Origin: Dryas octopetala
Taxonomy: Eukaryota; Streptophyta; Magnoliopsida; Rosales; Rosaceae
NCBI GenBank assembly: GCA_963921425.1
Contig: OY992838.1
Span: forward strand, 13,392,001-13,456,000
Length of the DNA: 64,000 nucleotides
Direction of reading: 5' to 3'
Positions 8,984 through 23,900 of the stretch are shown piece by piece. A program made the position numbers and the translations under genes. The notes below the pieces were generated by a model. The model made no database searches. It was not told the DNA's origin and was given only the letters and a program-made list of their open reading frames with translations. Position 1 is the first letter of the stretch. Each line of letters begins with the position of its first letter.

Positions 8984-11900
8984 ATGGAGTCGGAGAGAGA
9001 AGAGAAGCTGAAGAGGATGTTTGAGAAACCATCGGCTTCGGCGGCGGACTTCGCGGAGTTGCGTGAGCTGGTCAGGCACCACATAGAGTCACTCGATTAC
9101 CTGGTAGATGCTGGCCTCGAGACTCTGCTCCTTCGCATCAAGCCCGTCCAAGTCTTCGACCCTTTCACCAATAAAAAACTTAGAAATATCCTTATTTACT
9201 TATTTATTTCTTTAAACAGTGCTTGGATGAATTAATTGAAATTATATGTGTTTTGCTTCGAAGCTCATTGTATTGTTTGTTAGCGTGAATGAAGTTTGTC
9301 CTTGACTTGTATCTTACTATGGGTGGATAAACCTGAGTTATTCCCACCTCAAAAGGAACGAAGTTCGAAAACTATGCGCGAAGCTCTGCTTCCTTTTGAA
9401 GTAAGTGTGAAATATATAAAAGTATATGTGTGTGTGTATATATATATGTATGTAAGTAAGGTGCGGCTGTATGGTTTGAATTTGAGTCATGGGAACAGCC
9501 TTTTTCGGGAAAACAGGGGTGTGGCTGCATATTTTTGCCCTCCTAGACCACCCCGGATTGGCGGGAGCCTCATGCACTTGGCAGCCCTTTTCTTGTGTAT
9601 GTATGTATGCATGATTGGATGCATCAGAGGCATTATGGGTTGATGGTGTTTTATTTAAACAGTGTAGACAGGCTAAAATTTCCTACACTGGGAGATTCAT
9701 GGCGGAAGTTTGCTTTCAGTATGATGATGGAGCTGTTATAAGAGAGAAGTTCAATTTTGGGCAGTTTCCTATCATGCTAATGGTCAGTACTCTTTTCTTT
9801 GATCCTTACCCTTTATCAAGTCTTCTATTCAGTGGCGGAGACACCTAGATAATGCAAGCTATTTTTTATTTTTATTTTTATTTTTGGCTTGATAATCCAA
9901 GCTAATTTTTATCTTGAAGTTCCTAATTTTGTACTATCTTTATTTTTAAAATTTTTTACAATAGCAAATATCCCTTAAGCGGTCAACGAACTCATACTAA
10001 TGCGAGCACTTTTTGCAAGCTAATTTCGTATTAACGAAAGAGAAGAAGAATGTGTGATCACACCCCTAAGTAAGAGAGAAAGGTTTGATAGAGTTAGTAT
10101 AAAAGTAAGAGAGGGAGTGAAAGAAAAAACAAAGAGTTGAGGGGAGACATTTGAGAGGGGCACTTGGAGAACATATAGAAAAAAAGATATATATATATAT
10201 TTAAGTTTGAATAAAGAAATCAAAAGGGTTGAGACTTGTCTTTCTGTGGCTCTGCCAGTGCTTCTATTTATTTATTTATTTAATTAGTTAATGGGAAAGA
10301 TATTCATATTCCTTGGAGTGGGTTCTCGGAATCTAGGATCATGCGGTTGGACTAGGGGCTAGATTCAAGTCTGACAAATTTATATGTTGAAAACACTTTG
10401 ACAATTTTCTGCTCTCTGTGCTAATGCTCATATGCTGTCATGCACATCTCCCTCAAGAAATGTACATTTGTTTATACACATTTCTTTAAATATATTTCAA
10501 ATATATTTTCCCTTGCTATAAAATCATTGTTATTTTTTATTTTGGCTGAATAAATTAATCTGTGTTTCTTATCGTTTCATGTAATAATTGGTGTGAAGTT
10601 ATGCATTACTATGTTCAGTTTAATTCATTTAGTTGTTCAAACATGTTCAAGAGATCATGCAGTGCATAACATGTGAATGGCCTTTAGGTCTAGTGGCTTC
10701 TCTTCTGTTTGGGGGGGGGGGTTGAATCCTCTTCTAATTTTTACTTGTAATATAATTATCAATTTAAGGGGCAGGGCTATTGAAATATGGAAAGAAAAAA
10801 GTAAGATGGTTAACTCCTTAATACATGCTAACTGGTATGTTGTTTGGAGTCTTCCACTTTAATAATTTTTCTTGATGGATGGAAATTGATCAATTGTTTG
10901 TACAATGCAGTCAAAGCTTTGCCACTTAAGAGGTGCTGATCCCAGAAAGCTAGTTTCCTGCAAAGAAGAGTCATCAGAAGTGGGTGGGTAAGTATTTTGT
11001 TTTCTCTTTTTCTTATCATTTCATCATGTACGATGTCTTACTAGCTGCACTGCACTGCACTATCCTTTTTGTTTTTGGATTTATTTTCTACTTTGTTGAT
11101 TCTATTTTTATTTTTATTTTGTTATAGATACTTCATTTTAAATGGGCTCGAGAGAGTTATTCGACTTGTTATATTGCCAAAGCGGAACTATGTAAGTGAG
11201 CCTTTTCGTTTTATGTAATTGTAACAAATTCTGCAATAGACCATGACCCTTGTGGGCAAAGTGGTATCTCTCTTCTTAGTAAAGGGGGAGGCCTTGGGTT
11301 CAACCCAGGACGGTGGGTGTGGGAGGGAGAAGGCTTCTTCCCATTGTGTATCTCCACAACTACCACTTAATAAGGGAAAAGAGAAAAAAAATTATGATAG
11401 ACAAGTGGCAAGTGGGGAAGGTTATCTAGTTTCTATCTTAGGTAGGTGCTTGAGCAAAGATTTGTAGGAGTCTCTGGAAAATCTTACTAACTGAGCTAGT
11501 CGCTTACCTAGTTGTTATGCTATGTAGTTGTTAATATTATGATTTTTGATGGATTTTGATCCATCAAAGACAATTTTGGAGGAAGCATAGTGACATACTT
11601 TTTTGAAGGTCTTCTAGTTTCTTAAATGGGTGCTTGAGCAAGGATTTGGGGTACAATCTCTGGAAAACCTTACCAACTGAGCTAGTCAGTTACCTAGTTG
11701 TTATTCCTATATAGTTATTAACATTATGATTTTTGTTGGATTTTGATCCATCAAAGTTAGTTTTGGAGGAAGCATGGTAACTTGCTTGATTTGATTTCTT
11801 TTTGTATTCCAGCCAATGAGTATGGTGCGGAATTCATTTCGTGATCGAAAGGAAGGATATACTGATAAAGCAGTTGTAATAAGGTTCTCTCTCTAAATTC

Positions 11901-14900
11901 TACACATACGTGTGTTTTTTTAATAAAGTTTTTTTTTTTTTTTTTGAAATATTATGTTATATTTGTTCATGCAGGGTATTAGTAATAACAGTGTCAGGCC
12001 TAATCTATGAGATCATATTGATCAAACCGCTTGGTATCTATCGATACTATTATAACACTAGAAGGAGGGTTTGGTGTTACAGGCTTCACCAATTTTTGAT
12101 TTACCTAAAATACCCTTCGCTAAACAAAACTATCAAAAGAGGATAAAATAGTAAAAAATTATTTATTTAGATAAAATTTAAAATAATTAATTCTTCCACT
12201 AACTACCCATTACTCTCTCTCCCCATGTCCTTCTCTCTCTTTTCATCTTTTCTCCAATTTATTATTTTATATATTTTAAAAGGCCTATTGGCACGTGCTA
12301 TCGTGCGTGTCAAGGGACTAGTACGTTATAAGTAGGCTTGTAACCAGATTGGGTTCAACTTGACTCGAGGTACCTAATCCAATCGAAGTGTCCATTGGAT
12401 TTTTAATATTGCACTAAACTTTTAATTCGTAGCACATCCGGATATCCAATCCAAATTTTCAGTCTTTTAACAGTACAATATTTTGTAATTATATTAGATA
12501 GCATAATAAGAATGTAGTTGTGAACCAACGGATCTTGCACACTAGCATAAAATATTTAACATATCGAATAAGAAATTAACAAAATTTAATATGACAGTAC
12601 TCATTTATTTTAAAATACTGCAACGTTAAACTTAATTCTTAGCAATGTATTATCATGGCACTATCTCTTTATTAAAATCATGCTAAACCATAGATAACTC
12701 TTATCAATGTATTATAAAAAATATGTCAGTCAAAGTTACATTACCATGGCAGGAAAGCATGATGAAAATATCAAAGTTTCAGGTTGACTGAGACTATGAG
12801 TTCAATGTAAAGTTAGGACATCTTTTTCCAAAGTAGCAGTTTATGTTTGTTGGCTATGTATAAAAGTATGTGTTTAAATATACATATATTGGCATGTTAT
12901 AAAAAGTTATTTATTAAATTCGGTTTGGTTTATAATTGGATTGGATGAGACCAAATCCATATTCAACTTGTCTAACAAATAGATTCATGAATTCGACTCT
13001 AATCAGAGATATGGACTAGAATTGCCTTACCATTTCCAATTGTTTAATTTAATTTGGTTAGGATTCGGATTAAAATCTGATTCATTGGCACCCTTTGTTT
13101 TAAGGAATAATGATTTGCCGTTGCAGTTTCATTGTGGAGAAAGGTGAAGTTTGTTATTTTGGTTTTGATTCTCTTTTTAATGTCATACCAGATGTACAAG
13201 AGAAGATCAGTCCTCAGTAACAGTCAAATTGTATTACCTTCGTAATGGAAGTGCAAGACTTGGATTTTGGTAAGCAGTTTTAGGTTTGACTCTACCAAAG
13301 AATTTTGGTTTGTTATTTTGAGATGTAACTAATGCATATGTATAATAATTTTGCAGGATACAAGGGAGGGAGTACTTGCTTCCTGTGGGTCTTGTTTTAA
13401 AGGTTCTTCTACTGGTTACAGATATATTTTGATTTTTATTTTTGCTGAAGCCCTTCTCAATCATGTTTATTTCTTTTATTTTTCATTAGCTATAGGATAG
13501 CATTACTGAGTTCGGCATATTTACTTCTGCATTACTATGTATAATCATGATCTGGATTGGAATCTTTTAGGTATGGTTAAGATTTATATAGGGAGTTTCC
13601 TTTGAGAGATCCCTTAAATAACCTTATTAAAGGGACACATTATGGGGCCCACTCCGCATCGTAATTCAATGATTGGAACCATCTATTTTTTATGTTTTTA
13701 TTCAAGGATCATCCTTACAAAAAATTAGAAAAATTGGAAACCACTAGACATTTTTTGTGACAAAATGAATAGACATCGACAAACATTGAAATGATCACCA
13801 ATTAAGAAAATGGTTAAATGGTCTTCAATTTGTCTAGGTTTTGCGGGGATCCTGTATGAAGAGTTAAAAAATAGACAGTTCAAATCATTGAACTACAATG
13901 CGGAGTGGGGCCCATTTTGTGCCCCTTAACTTATTTAAGGGATCTCTCAATCCAAGCTCCTTTAAGATTTATATATTTTAACTTCTGGTATCCTTTAAGA
14001 TTTATATATATTATAACTTCTGGCTTGATCTCTCTCTATTATATCTCTACTTAAATTGTGGTTTTTATATATTTTGAGGTTGATTCAAATGTAATAGAGC
14101 TAGTAAATCAGCAACCAAGATTGATGTTTTGTATACATAAGGGTACATTTTATCCTGTCTTAGCTAGTTTCACAAGCACGTCTTCTCTGTTTTATTACTT
14201 ATAAAAAACAAGGAATTCTTCGAGTAATTTTTTTATTCTTGTTGATGAACTCCAATACTTCCTGACTTGTTTATGACCATGAGATCATGATCGTTTTATA
14301 CTTTGTATGGGGTATATTTTTATTCCTTGACCCAATTATTAAGACATCTTCTGTAAAATATTTTCTCACATCTTTCAACTTTTTTTGGAAAAAGGAAAAT
14401 AGTTTAGGTAAATTACAGGTTGAGCTCAATAATTTGCCATGTTGCAACTTAAGATCTGATAGTGTTTTATAACTGAACGACTTTGTTTATTTTACGTTTA
14501 AAGATAAAACATATTGCATTATTTCACTTATAAAGAATAAAGGGAGTCATATAATTTATAGTATAGTGCTGCAATGAAATATTTTGACCGATGCTTTAAC
14601 AATGGCCTTGTGCATTGTATAGTGTTATACAGGCTCGATCAGGTGCGGATGTTCACACCGTTCGAACGTCTGCACGTGAATAAATTTATAGTGTTATATC
14701 TATTATTCTTGCTTTATTCCAATTTTTGGCATATTTTATATTCATGGTTACTCTTTCCCTCTTGTTCATGTAGTTGTCACAGTGTAATATGCATATGGTA
14801 ATATCACCTGACTTTTGCTAACAGGCTCTTATTGACACTACTGATCATGAAATTTATGCAAGTTTGACATGTTGCTATGTCGAGAAATGTGAGAAAGGAA

Positions 14901-17900
14901 AAGGTGCTGTTGGCACTCAACTTGTGGGTGAGAGGGCACACATTATTCTAGATGAAGTGAGAGACTTGTCTCTTTTCACTCGTCGTCAATGTCTAGAACA
15001 CATTGGTACTTACTATTGTCTTTTCATGGTCTTTCAGTTATTTTATTGTAATTTTAAGATTTTGTATTAATCTCTTATATCATTATCAGGGGAGCACTTC
15101 CAACCTCTTATGGGTGGACTGGAGAACGAAAGTTATTCTGTTGTAAGTCGTGTTCTGCAATCTTTTACTCTCTCCCTTTGGTCCTTTAAAGAGTTAGGAA
15201 AGAAAATTACTTTACAAATCGTGCGGGTTGCTAGATGTTTGTTTCTCCTAATTGTTTCCAATTGTAGGTTGGAGATGCTGTTCTAAAGGACTACATATTT
15301 GTTCACCTTGATAACAATTATGACAAATTCAATCTTCTCATGTTAGCTACTCTCTCTCTCTCTCTCTCGATATTATATTTATGTTTATATGCGTATATGT
15401 ATGTATATATTTATGTGTGTGTATATGTTGCATCTTGTTGATTTTTAATTGAAGTGTGTGTCCACTTTCCACTCTTGCTCACAAAAAAATTATTTCTTAT
15501 GTAGTTTTGGACATCATTTCTCACATTTTATCTTTAGATTTATGGTGCAGAAACTGTTTTCACTTATGGACCAGACTTCTGTGCCAGACAACCCAGATTC
15601 CTTGCAAAATCATGACGTCTTGCTCCCTGGCCACTTGATTACCATATATCTCAAGGTAGAGAATTAAACTACTGTTTTTCTAGAAATACTTTCTGTATGT
15701 GAGGAATTTATTTATTTTAATTTGTCTTTATAAGAAACGATATTAATTAAAACAATAAGTCACAAAAGACAGGGGAAATGGACAAGATATCCACCAGCAT
15801 CGTAAAAAACAAAAGGCCACCCCAAAAACCCTTGCTCTCAAAAGAATAAAACAAAACAAAGCTTGCAACTCTGTCAAATTCTACTACTCTGTATGTGAGG
15901 AAGTTATTGTGGTAGTTTGTAAAGTGGCCAATGTTTGCAAAGGCGAGGTGTTGAGGCGAGGCGCTTTATGTCTTACAAGGCAAGCCATACGCTTTTTGGG
16001 CATTGAATTTTTATAATTAAAAATATATGAATATATATAATAGTTTAAGTATGGAATTATTCTCTAGAGCAATTAACCACTCTTTCTTGGATTTACAGCG
16101 CATAGTTGGTTTTTTGCACTACCAAAAACTTCATACATCGGTTGTTGGTGGTTTCTCCCCATTTTGATCCCATTCTCGAAAAGGTTTAATCCCTTGGGGC
16201 CTGTATGGTAAATTGATTTCCTAGGAAATCAATTCCTTTGCATTTTTCGGGGGGAAGCGAATGTGAAATTCCCTTTCCTGTGTTTGGTAATCCTGGGAAA
16301 GTAAACCTGAAATTACCTTTTTATTTCCATTCCCATGTTTGGGTTGTGCAGGAATTGGAAATGAAAAGTTGACACTTTTTCAATTATACCCTCATCTATT
16401 ATTTATTTAAGGGATGACGATAGAGATGACATTTTAAAATAATAGCAGGGTTAGTTTTGTCCAAAAAAGAAGCAATAAATGCTTTCCCAAAAGGGGGAAA
16501 AACAAAACCCAAACTGGAGCAAGGGTTCATTCCCCCCTCCCCCCCCCCCCCCCCCCCCCCCCCCACCCACCCCAATAAGGGCATCAGATTCCCTTGGGCC
16601 AGGAAATGATTTCCCTTCCCTGTACTTACCAAACATGGGAATGAAATTGATTTCCCATTCTCAAGCCTCTAAAACTTGAACCAAACGAGCCCTTAGGGTG
16701 TAAAATTATTTTTGGAGCTTAGATGTTAGGTTTTACCTCTTGGGTTTTGGGCTGAGTGATCGGACCCAAAAAGATTTATACTGCCGATTGGTCGGCGTCC
16801 CCCACTGATGGATCGGCACTGCTGCGTCCACATGTTAACCATTCAAGAGATGAACTGATATATTATATATATAATTATACATATAATATGAAAAACCCTT
16901 CCTATACTTTTTCCTGTGACACGCAGTGCATAGCTGATTACAATTAGTCTTATATTTCATACAAAGCATGAGACCTCTTTATTAAAAGTCTTACTAGACC
17001 TAGATTTGGTGACACGTTGATGCTGTCGTAGCTTTGGTAATACTTATATTTGATTATCAGTTTGTATGTGTTTTTTGAGTTAGATTGTGCTCACTTATTG
17101 TTTATCATGGTTTCTAGGAAAAAATAGAAGATTGGTTGCAAAGGACCAAAAAACTTCTTCAAGATGAGATCAACAACAAAAGCAAGAATTTTGATTTTTG
17201 CAACCGTATGTTTTTCTATAATTTATTTATTCATGAATTATTGCTCTCCTCCCCTCTCTCTATTTTAGCTGTGTGTTACATACATAACTTACACTTACTG
17301 TAATTTGTTCTTTTATCGAAATCTTCTAAAAATCAAGATAGGTGCATATATATATGTTTTTTTTTTTTTTTTTCTCTCATGAATTGACACTTCCATCCTG
17401 ATAATGCAGTAGGTAGTGTAAGGAAGGTTATGGATAAAAATCCTGCAAAGCAAATCAGTTTAGCTGTTGAAAATATGTTGAAAACTGGAAGAATTGTTAC
17501 TCAATCAGGTCTAGATTTGCAGCAGGTATTGGTTATGCTTCTATTCTATACATCATAAGTTTTCTAATAAATGCATTGTATTCTTCTTTTCTCATATTAA
17601 TGAAAGATACTTGATTGGGATTGGTTCATCAGGTTCTGGTTGACATAGTTAAAACATATCATAAGTTTTATACTAAATGCATTGTATTCTTCTTTTCTCA
17701 TATTAATGAAAGATACTTGATTGGGGTTGGTTCATCAGGTTCTGGTTGACAATAGTTAATTATTCATCTTGCAAACCAGCTACACATTTCTTGTTATTGG
17801 TTGAGCTATGTAAGAATACGATACTGAGTGATATGAAGATTATACATGCATATGTTCTGTAAAATTTTTTTTTTTTAAATTTTTTTTTAAATTTTTTTTA

Positions 17901-20900
17901 TTAGGGCTTGTAGTAAAAGGCCACAAATTACAACTCTTTTTAGCAAATGTTTTATTTAATTTTTTTTAACCCACAACTCTGGAACCAAAGCAAGGAGTAT
18001 TTGAATGCCTGGCTTGGTGTTTGAACACTTGATGTGATTTTTTTTTTTAATTTTCTTAATTTTTTTAACAATTTTGTTACTCGTCCATGTTTTTTAGGGC
18101 CCAAAATCTTCATATATCTTACTACATTTTCATAAAACTTCTAAAATAAAGTGTAACTCTGAGGATTACACTATTTAAAAGTGTTACTGTTCGAGATAAA
18201 GTGTAACTCAGTGAAAGTTACAGTTTTAGTTAAATTGTTTTTTGGATTCTACATTGTCCTTAGAGCTTAGGATTTAGGATTTAGGGTTTGGCGCCTTTAA
18301 GATTTTGAGCTAAAGCCATGAATGCTAAATCCTAAACTCTAAATCTTAAAAACTAAAAAACAATACTAAACCCTACTAGAAGAAACCTCAAATTTTAATT
18401 GTTAAAGAGTTACATTTATGTCACACAATGAATTTGCTTTTTTTTTTTCTTTTTTTTTTTTTCCACTTTAAGAATTTGTTTATTGCATAGGGTTTACCCC
18501 CAGGTTTTAGGCTCTGAAGCTTAAGCCCTAAACACCTCTAAAACAATATTAAAATCTACCCTATTCAACCTCAATAAATAAAAGAACTTCCAAATATGCT
18601 AAATGAAAAAAAATTCAAAGGCAGCGTTCAAACGCTTGAACAACGTCCAGTAAAAAACACATGGTTTTTTTTTTTGGGGTTTTGACTAATTTGCCATTTT
18701 TTTTAATGATAAGTCATGTTGTACTAAATGTATCAGTGTTGTGTCAACAATGCACGTATTATTTCCTTACTTTAATGTACCTCTTCTGTCCTTTGAAATC
18801 ATTAGCTAAGTAATTGTGGTATAACCTTTCTCAGTTTTTTATTTATTTATTTTTAATTACATTGAATTCTAACTTTGAGTTTTCTTTGTTTTTATGGGCT
18901 AAGAAACATTTAGTGTGCATGAAATGTACATAGAACCCTGATTTGAGAATAAGTTACTATGTGAAATTCTATATCCCTATTCAATTAATTTATTTTGAGT
19001 GTCCTACTTTTATATCCATGTTGGGAAAAATTAACAAAAGTATTTCTTACTTCAGTTCTTTGTCTAGACTTTGATTAAGCTAGATGTTGTATGAAATTAT
19101 TGCTTAGAACCCTCTTTTATTCCAAGATTTGTTTATTATATGAGGATGCCACTGAGAAATATGAGATATTGCTTACCCTTGTCTTAATTTTTAATGTATA
19201 ATCTTTGAGTTTGCAAGCATGCTATAATTTTGATTATTATTTATGGGGTTTTATTTTTAAATTTATTTCTTAGAGGGCAGGCTTTACGGTTCAGGCAGAA
19301 AGGCTTAATTATTTACGTTTCTTATCACATTTTCGTGCTGTTCATCGAGGGGCTTCATTTGCTGGGCTTCGCACCACAAGTGTGCGGAAATTGCTGCCTG
19401 AGTATGTATTTTTACTTGCCTGGCTATTCAGAATCTTACATGTTGATTTCATAATTAAAATTTAGGTTCAATCATTTGTTTATTTTTTATTTACAGATCT
19501 TGGGGTTTTCTTTGCCCTGTGCATACACCTGATGGGGAGCCATGTGGGTTGTTGAACCATATGACTTGTACTTGTAGTAAGTTCAGTTTTTCCTTCTGGG
19601 ATGTATTTATTTTTTCTTTAAATCTGGATAGCATATCTTTTGAACTGATAATATTTATCAAATGGATGTTAATAAGTGAAAGTTGGTTGAAGATTAATCA
19701 TTAATGTACACATAAATAGAAATAATCACTCCTGAATTTGTATTCTTCAATCTTTATTAATTTGTTAAAAGCACTTGTATTATACTTATATAAAAGAAAC
19801 GGAAAAATGTAGGTAAACATGTAAGTAAACATTTTTCTTACCGATCAAATAGAAGAGTGAAAGGAAGAAAATTGCTGAAATAGGGGGCATAAGTTTGACA
19901 AATTGTAGTCTGATGTTCTGATGTATTTTGTATTTGCTGCTTCCCCCCCCCTCCCCCCTCTTCTCTTCTTTCCAATTTTGATAGGGTGCTAGCATATAAG
20001 CCTGTTGTAGTTTTTTTGACTTGTCGGAAGTTCTGGAAGGTTTGGCCGACCGGTTGGAGCTCTGGCTGACTGGTTGCCCAGCTCCAGAGGCTAATTGGAC
20101 TTTCTAGGCAGTTTGGCCGACCAGTTGGAGCTCTGGCTGACCACCGGTCGCCCAAGACCAGTGAGGAAGGGAGTCGAGTTTTTGGGCAGATTTTGGGTTT
20201 CCTAGAAGGGTACGGTTTTGGAAGATAAAGAGGACTTGCACAAGACCTTACTAGTTTTGGAAGGAGTTCTAAGTGTTTTCCTATATGTACAAGGGAATAG
20301 AATTAGCTAATTAGGTGTATTACCTAATTCTATTAGGATTACGAATCCCAATCATAACCTACTTGTATATGGCAGCATGTGCATTATAAATAGGCTGCTA
20401 TAAGTCTCATAGATGTGTGTGGAGTTTCTCAAGTCTTCATAAGTTCTGAAGAAAGGCAGAAACTCAAGAGAGGTGTTTCAAGAGGGAGAAACACAAGAGG
20501 GCTAATTGTGCAAGAGAGAAGAGAGTGGCTGCGAGTTGGGTAGTCTAGGGTTTCAATAAGTTCTTGTAATCTTATTCTATACATAGTGCAGCTGTGATTC
20601 TCTAAGGATCACACGGGGACGTAGGCAAAGTTCGCCGAACCTCGAGAACAAATCTTGGTGTTCTTTATTGCTTTATTGCTGCTGTTATTGTGTGTGTTTG
20701 CTAATTGTCTAATCCTAGAATACATCAAAGAAAAAGGTCACGGGAAGGTTGTTAATTCACTACAAAGCCCAATATTAACATTTTTTTATGATGGTGCAAA
20801 ACCAATTTTAAGTTAATTAACCAAAGCCCTATGCCTAACCCGAAGAATTGAAGAAGCCAACATTGATCTGATCTGCACGTAAGAAAAAGAATAAGCAAAA

Positions 20901-23900
20901 ACATGGTAGGGACAATAGGGATCTACTCTGGGATAAGATTAAATGCTTAACTTCTCTTTGGGTGTCTTTGCCAAAGCATTTTAGAGATTCCTTTTTAGTG
21001 TAATTCATCTCGTTCAGCAGAGTTTGAATTGACTGTAATATGTGTTTTTGCTTGGGGGTATATCCTGGATATGATGGACTTATCAACCATCTTTCTTGTA
21101 TGTCATGGCAAGGAAAGTATGGTGAGTCCGAAGCAAAAAGTTGAGAGTAAGATGAAAACCAATGGTTTAGATCAGAGACGAAGAAGCCAGAGAGAAGGTT
21201 ATGGGAAGAGGCATACCTGAGTGAATGATTAGTTATAGAATTCTGAATCTTCAGTTCTTATTCTCCATTGTTTGGGTGATTGGGTTTCTCAACTTTTCAA
21301 TTTTGTCTTTGAAGATTCTTGATCTTCAAATTGAAGCTTTTCTTCAATATTGGTGAACCCCTTGGCAGAAGCATAGTGTTTCAATTCTTAGATTAATTTT
21401 TACCAGAATGATACCATCTTCAGCAAAATTGTGCAATGCGTCATTGTTTCAATTGACACACTATATCGTCAGGATTCCAACACGTATTGTCTGTCTCAGA
21501 GAAAATGGAGACATATGTGTGTTATTACTTATACAATGATGATGGTTAAAGAATGCTAGTGTTGTAAGATGGAAAGGGAAGTCTGATTTTCAGATTTTAT
21601 AAAGACTAATTAGATAGAAAGTGGCTTGAAAAATTTGGGGTTTTCAGGGCTGTAGAGGGACAGAAAGTTAGGTTTGATTTGGGGGTTTCTTCAAGATGGA
21701 AAAGTATTTCCTGGTTCACACCTCAGATTAGGGTTGAATTGCACAATCCATCCGAGAGAAGCATCATTGCTGTTTCCCATTAATTTGGAAGAACTACAAT
21801 AAAATATAATTTCTGGTGAACCCTAATAAGACTTGAATACCTAAATCGGAAAACACTAAAAGTAAACTAAAACCCTGAATAGACCCCATATATTAAAAGA
21901 AACACATGAGGATAGAAGTGAGTTATTTCTCTCTATTTCAGGTAATCTGGATATTTCAAACTTACCCTTATCAACTGAGACTTAACAAGACTCAACAAAC
22001 GTAAATGATAACATAAAGTGACCTAAGTTTTGGACTTACTAATGACTACAATTGGCTGAGGATGATGCCAATCAGGTCTAACAGAAAAATCTTAAACATA
22101 TTTTTTGATTTAAGTTTGCCTTTTCTTGATCTTCTTTCATCCTTCATCAGCCAGTAAAATATAATAAAATTAAGGAATACTAAAAAGGCTTCCGTGCAAT
22201 GCAAGTATACTGACAGTTTTAAGAAAGATGCATCTGTTGTGAAATTTGAGGACTGAGAGTTACCTTAAAGTTATTGCTTCTGCTATTTCGAAACATATGT
22301 CCACAAGGAAGGTGTGAGTAATGCCACTGTTACAGTTAAAACATATGTCCACAAGGAAGGTGTGAGTAATGCCAATGTTACAGTTAACATTTGGCTGCTG
22401 ACAGTGCTGTTAATAAGGATCAAAGATGCATATCTAAATAATGTCTGAGTTAGAAGCTCCAAATGTAATTGGTTATCCTGTGGATGTAGTGCTTTGCCTA
22501 CTGATATTCACAATTTCTTGTTTATTGCCACACTAATCATGGATGTGACAACCAATAACTAATTTCATGTTATATATTTCAGGAATTACATCATACTTTG
22601 ATGCACAAGGAAATATTAGAGATTTCTTTAAGGTCCGAATGTCTATTCTCAGCGTTCTGATTGAGGTTGGAATGATGCCTTCACTGCCAAAGTTGGTTCA
22701 ACCTGGTCCTCCTGCAGCACTTTCTGTTCTTTTGGATGGTCGTGTTGTTGGTTCGATATCTTCCAATGAAGTTGAGAAAGTTGTAACTCATTTAAGGAGG
22801 CTGAAAGTGTCAGCTGCTTCAGTGGTTTGTTTTTGCCTCGTACTTTTTTTTCTTACTCCTTTTGGAGGCTTGTTTTTTATTTTTATTTTTTCGTTTGACA
22901 ATATCAATCCCTGATGTTGTTGCTGAAGTGATTTGTCTCAGATTCCTGATGATTTGGAAGTGGGATATGTTCCTTTAAGCATGGGCGGGGCATATCCTGG
23001 TCTGTACCTTTTCACATCTCCTTCTAGATTTGTTCGGCCGGTTAAGAATATTTCAATTCCTTCCATTGAAGGTCAAAATATTGAACTTATTGGGCCCTTT
23101 GAACAGGTCAGTATTGTATTTCATAGTACATATCCTACCTTTATAAGAATGAACTCGTCTTAGTTTTCTGCTTCGATCATCAGGTGCTTGTTGCAGCTAG
23201 GGGGCCAATACTAGTCTATGACTAACTGATTTCTATGTCTGACATTAGGTTTTCATGGAAATAAAATGTCCTGATGGTCGAGATGGTGGAAGGAAAGATG
23301 CTTTCCCTGCAAATCATGAAGAAATTCATCCAACTGGGATGCTTAGTGTGGTTGCTAATCTTACCCCCTGGTCAGATCATAATCAGAGCCCACGAAATAT
23401 GTACCAGTGTCAGGTTGTTTTCCCCTCCTGTCTTTTCTTGGTCATGGTTTAAGATATGTTCTATGTCATAATGCTTTTGCAATTTTTCTGCAATCTGCTT
23501 ACTCTTCACTTTATGTTTAAATTGTAGATGGCAAAACAAACAATGGCTTTCTCTTTGCAAGCACTTTGCAATCGTGCAGATCAAAAGTTATACCATCTTC
23601 AGGTTGGTTCTCATCATTCTCTTGTTATTTTTTTAATCTTATTTGTTTTGATAGTATGTGCAAATTCATATGAAAGAATTCAATTAGCCGGCTTATTATG
23701 AAGGCTTAGTTAATCACTTAAAAACTGTTCTCAGCGTTGAATTCACTTGTTAATCATGTTTTTATTTTCTCTTGTATTGATGCTTTTTAAATATTGAGGT
23801 ATCATACACTCACTGCCTTGTAATGCCAATATTTGATTGTAGAGCAAGAAAAAGGGATTTTCTGAAAAAGGGATTTTCTTTTTTTTTGGGGGGGGGGGGG

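Noticed and set aside
8851-9084. Minus-strand open frames opposite NRPA2 exon 1
   Set aside because: Shadow of the coding exon and GC-richer leader; no family similarity, while the plus strand is clearly NRPA2.
9186-9235. Read-through extension of NRPA2 exon 1 ([16 protein letters not shown])
   Set aside because: This is translated intron 1; the AT-AC splice restores the conserved text [12 protein letters not shown].
16479-16679. Polyproline/polyglycine open frames
   Set aside because: They exist only because a C26 tract in an intronic MITE is read in frame; no protein family resemblance.
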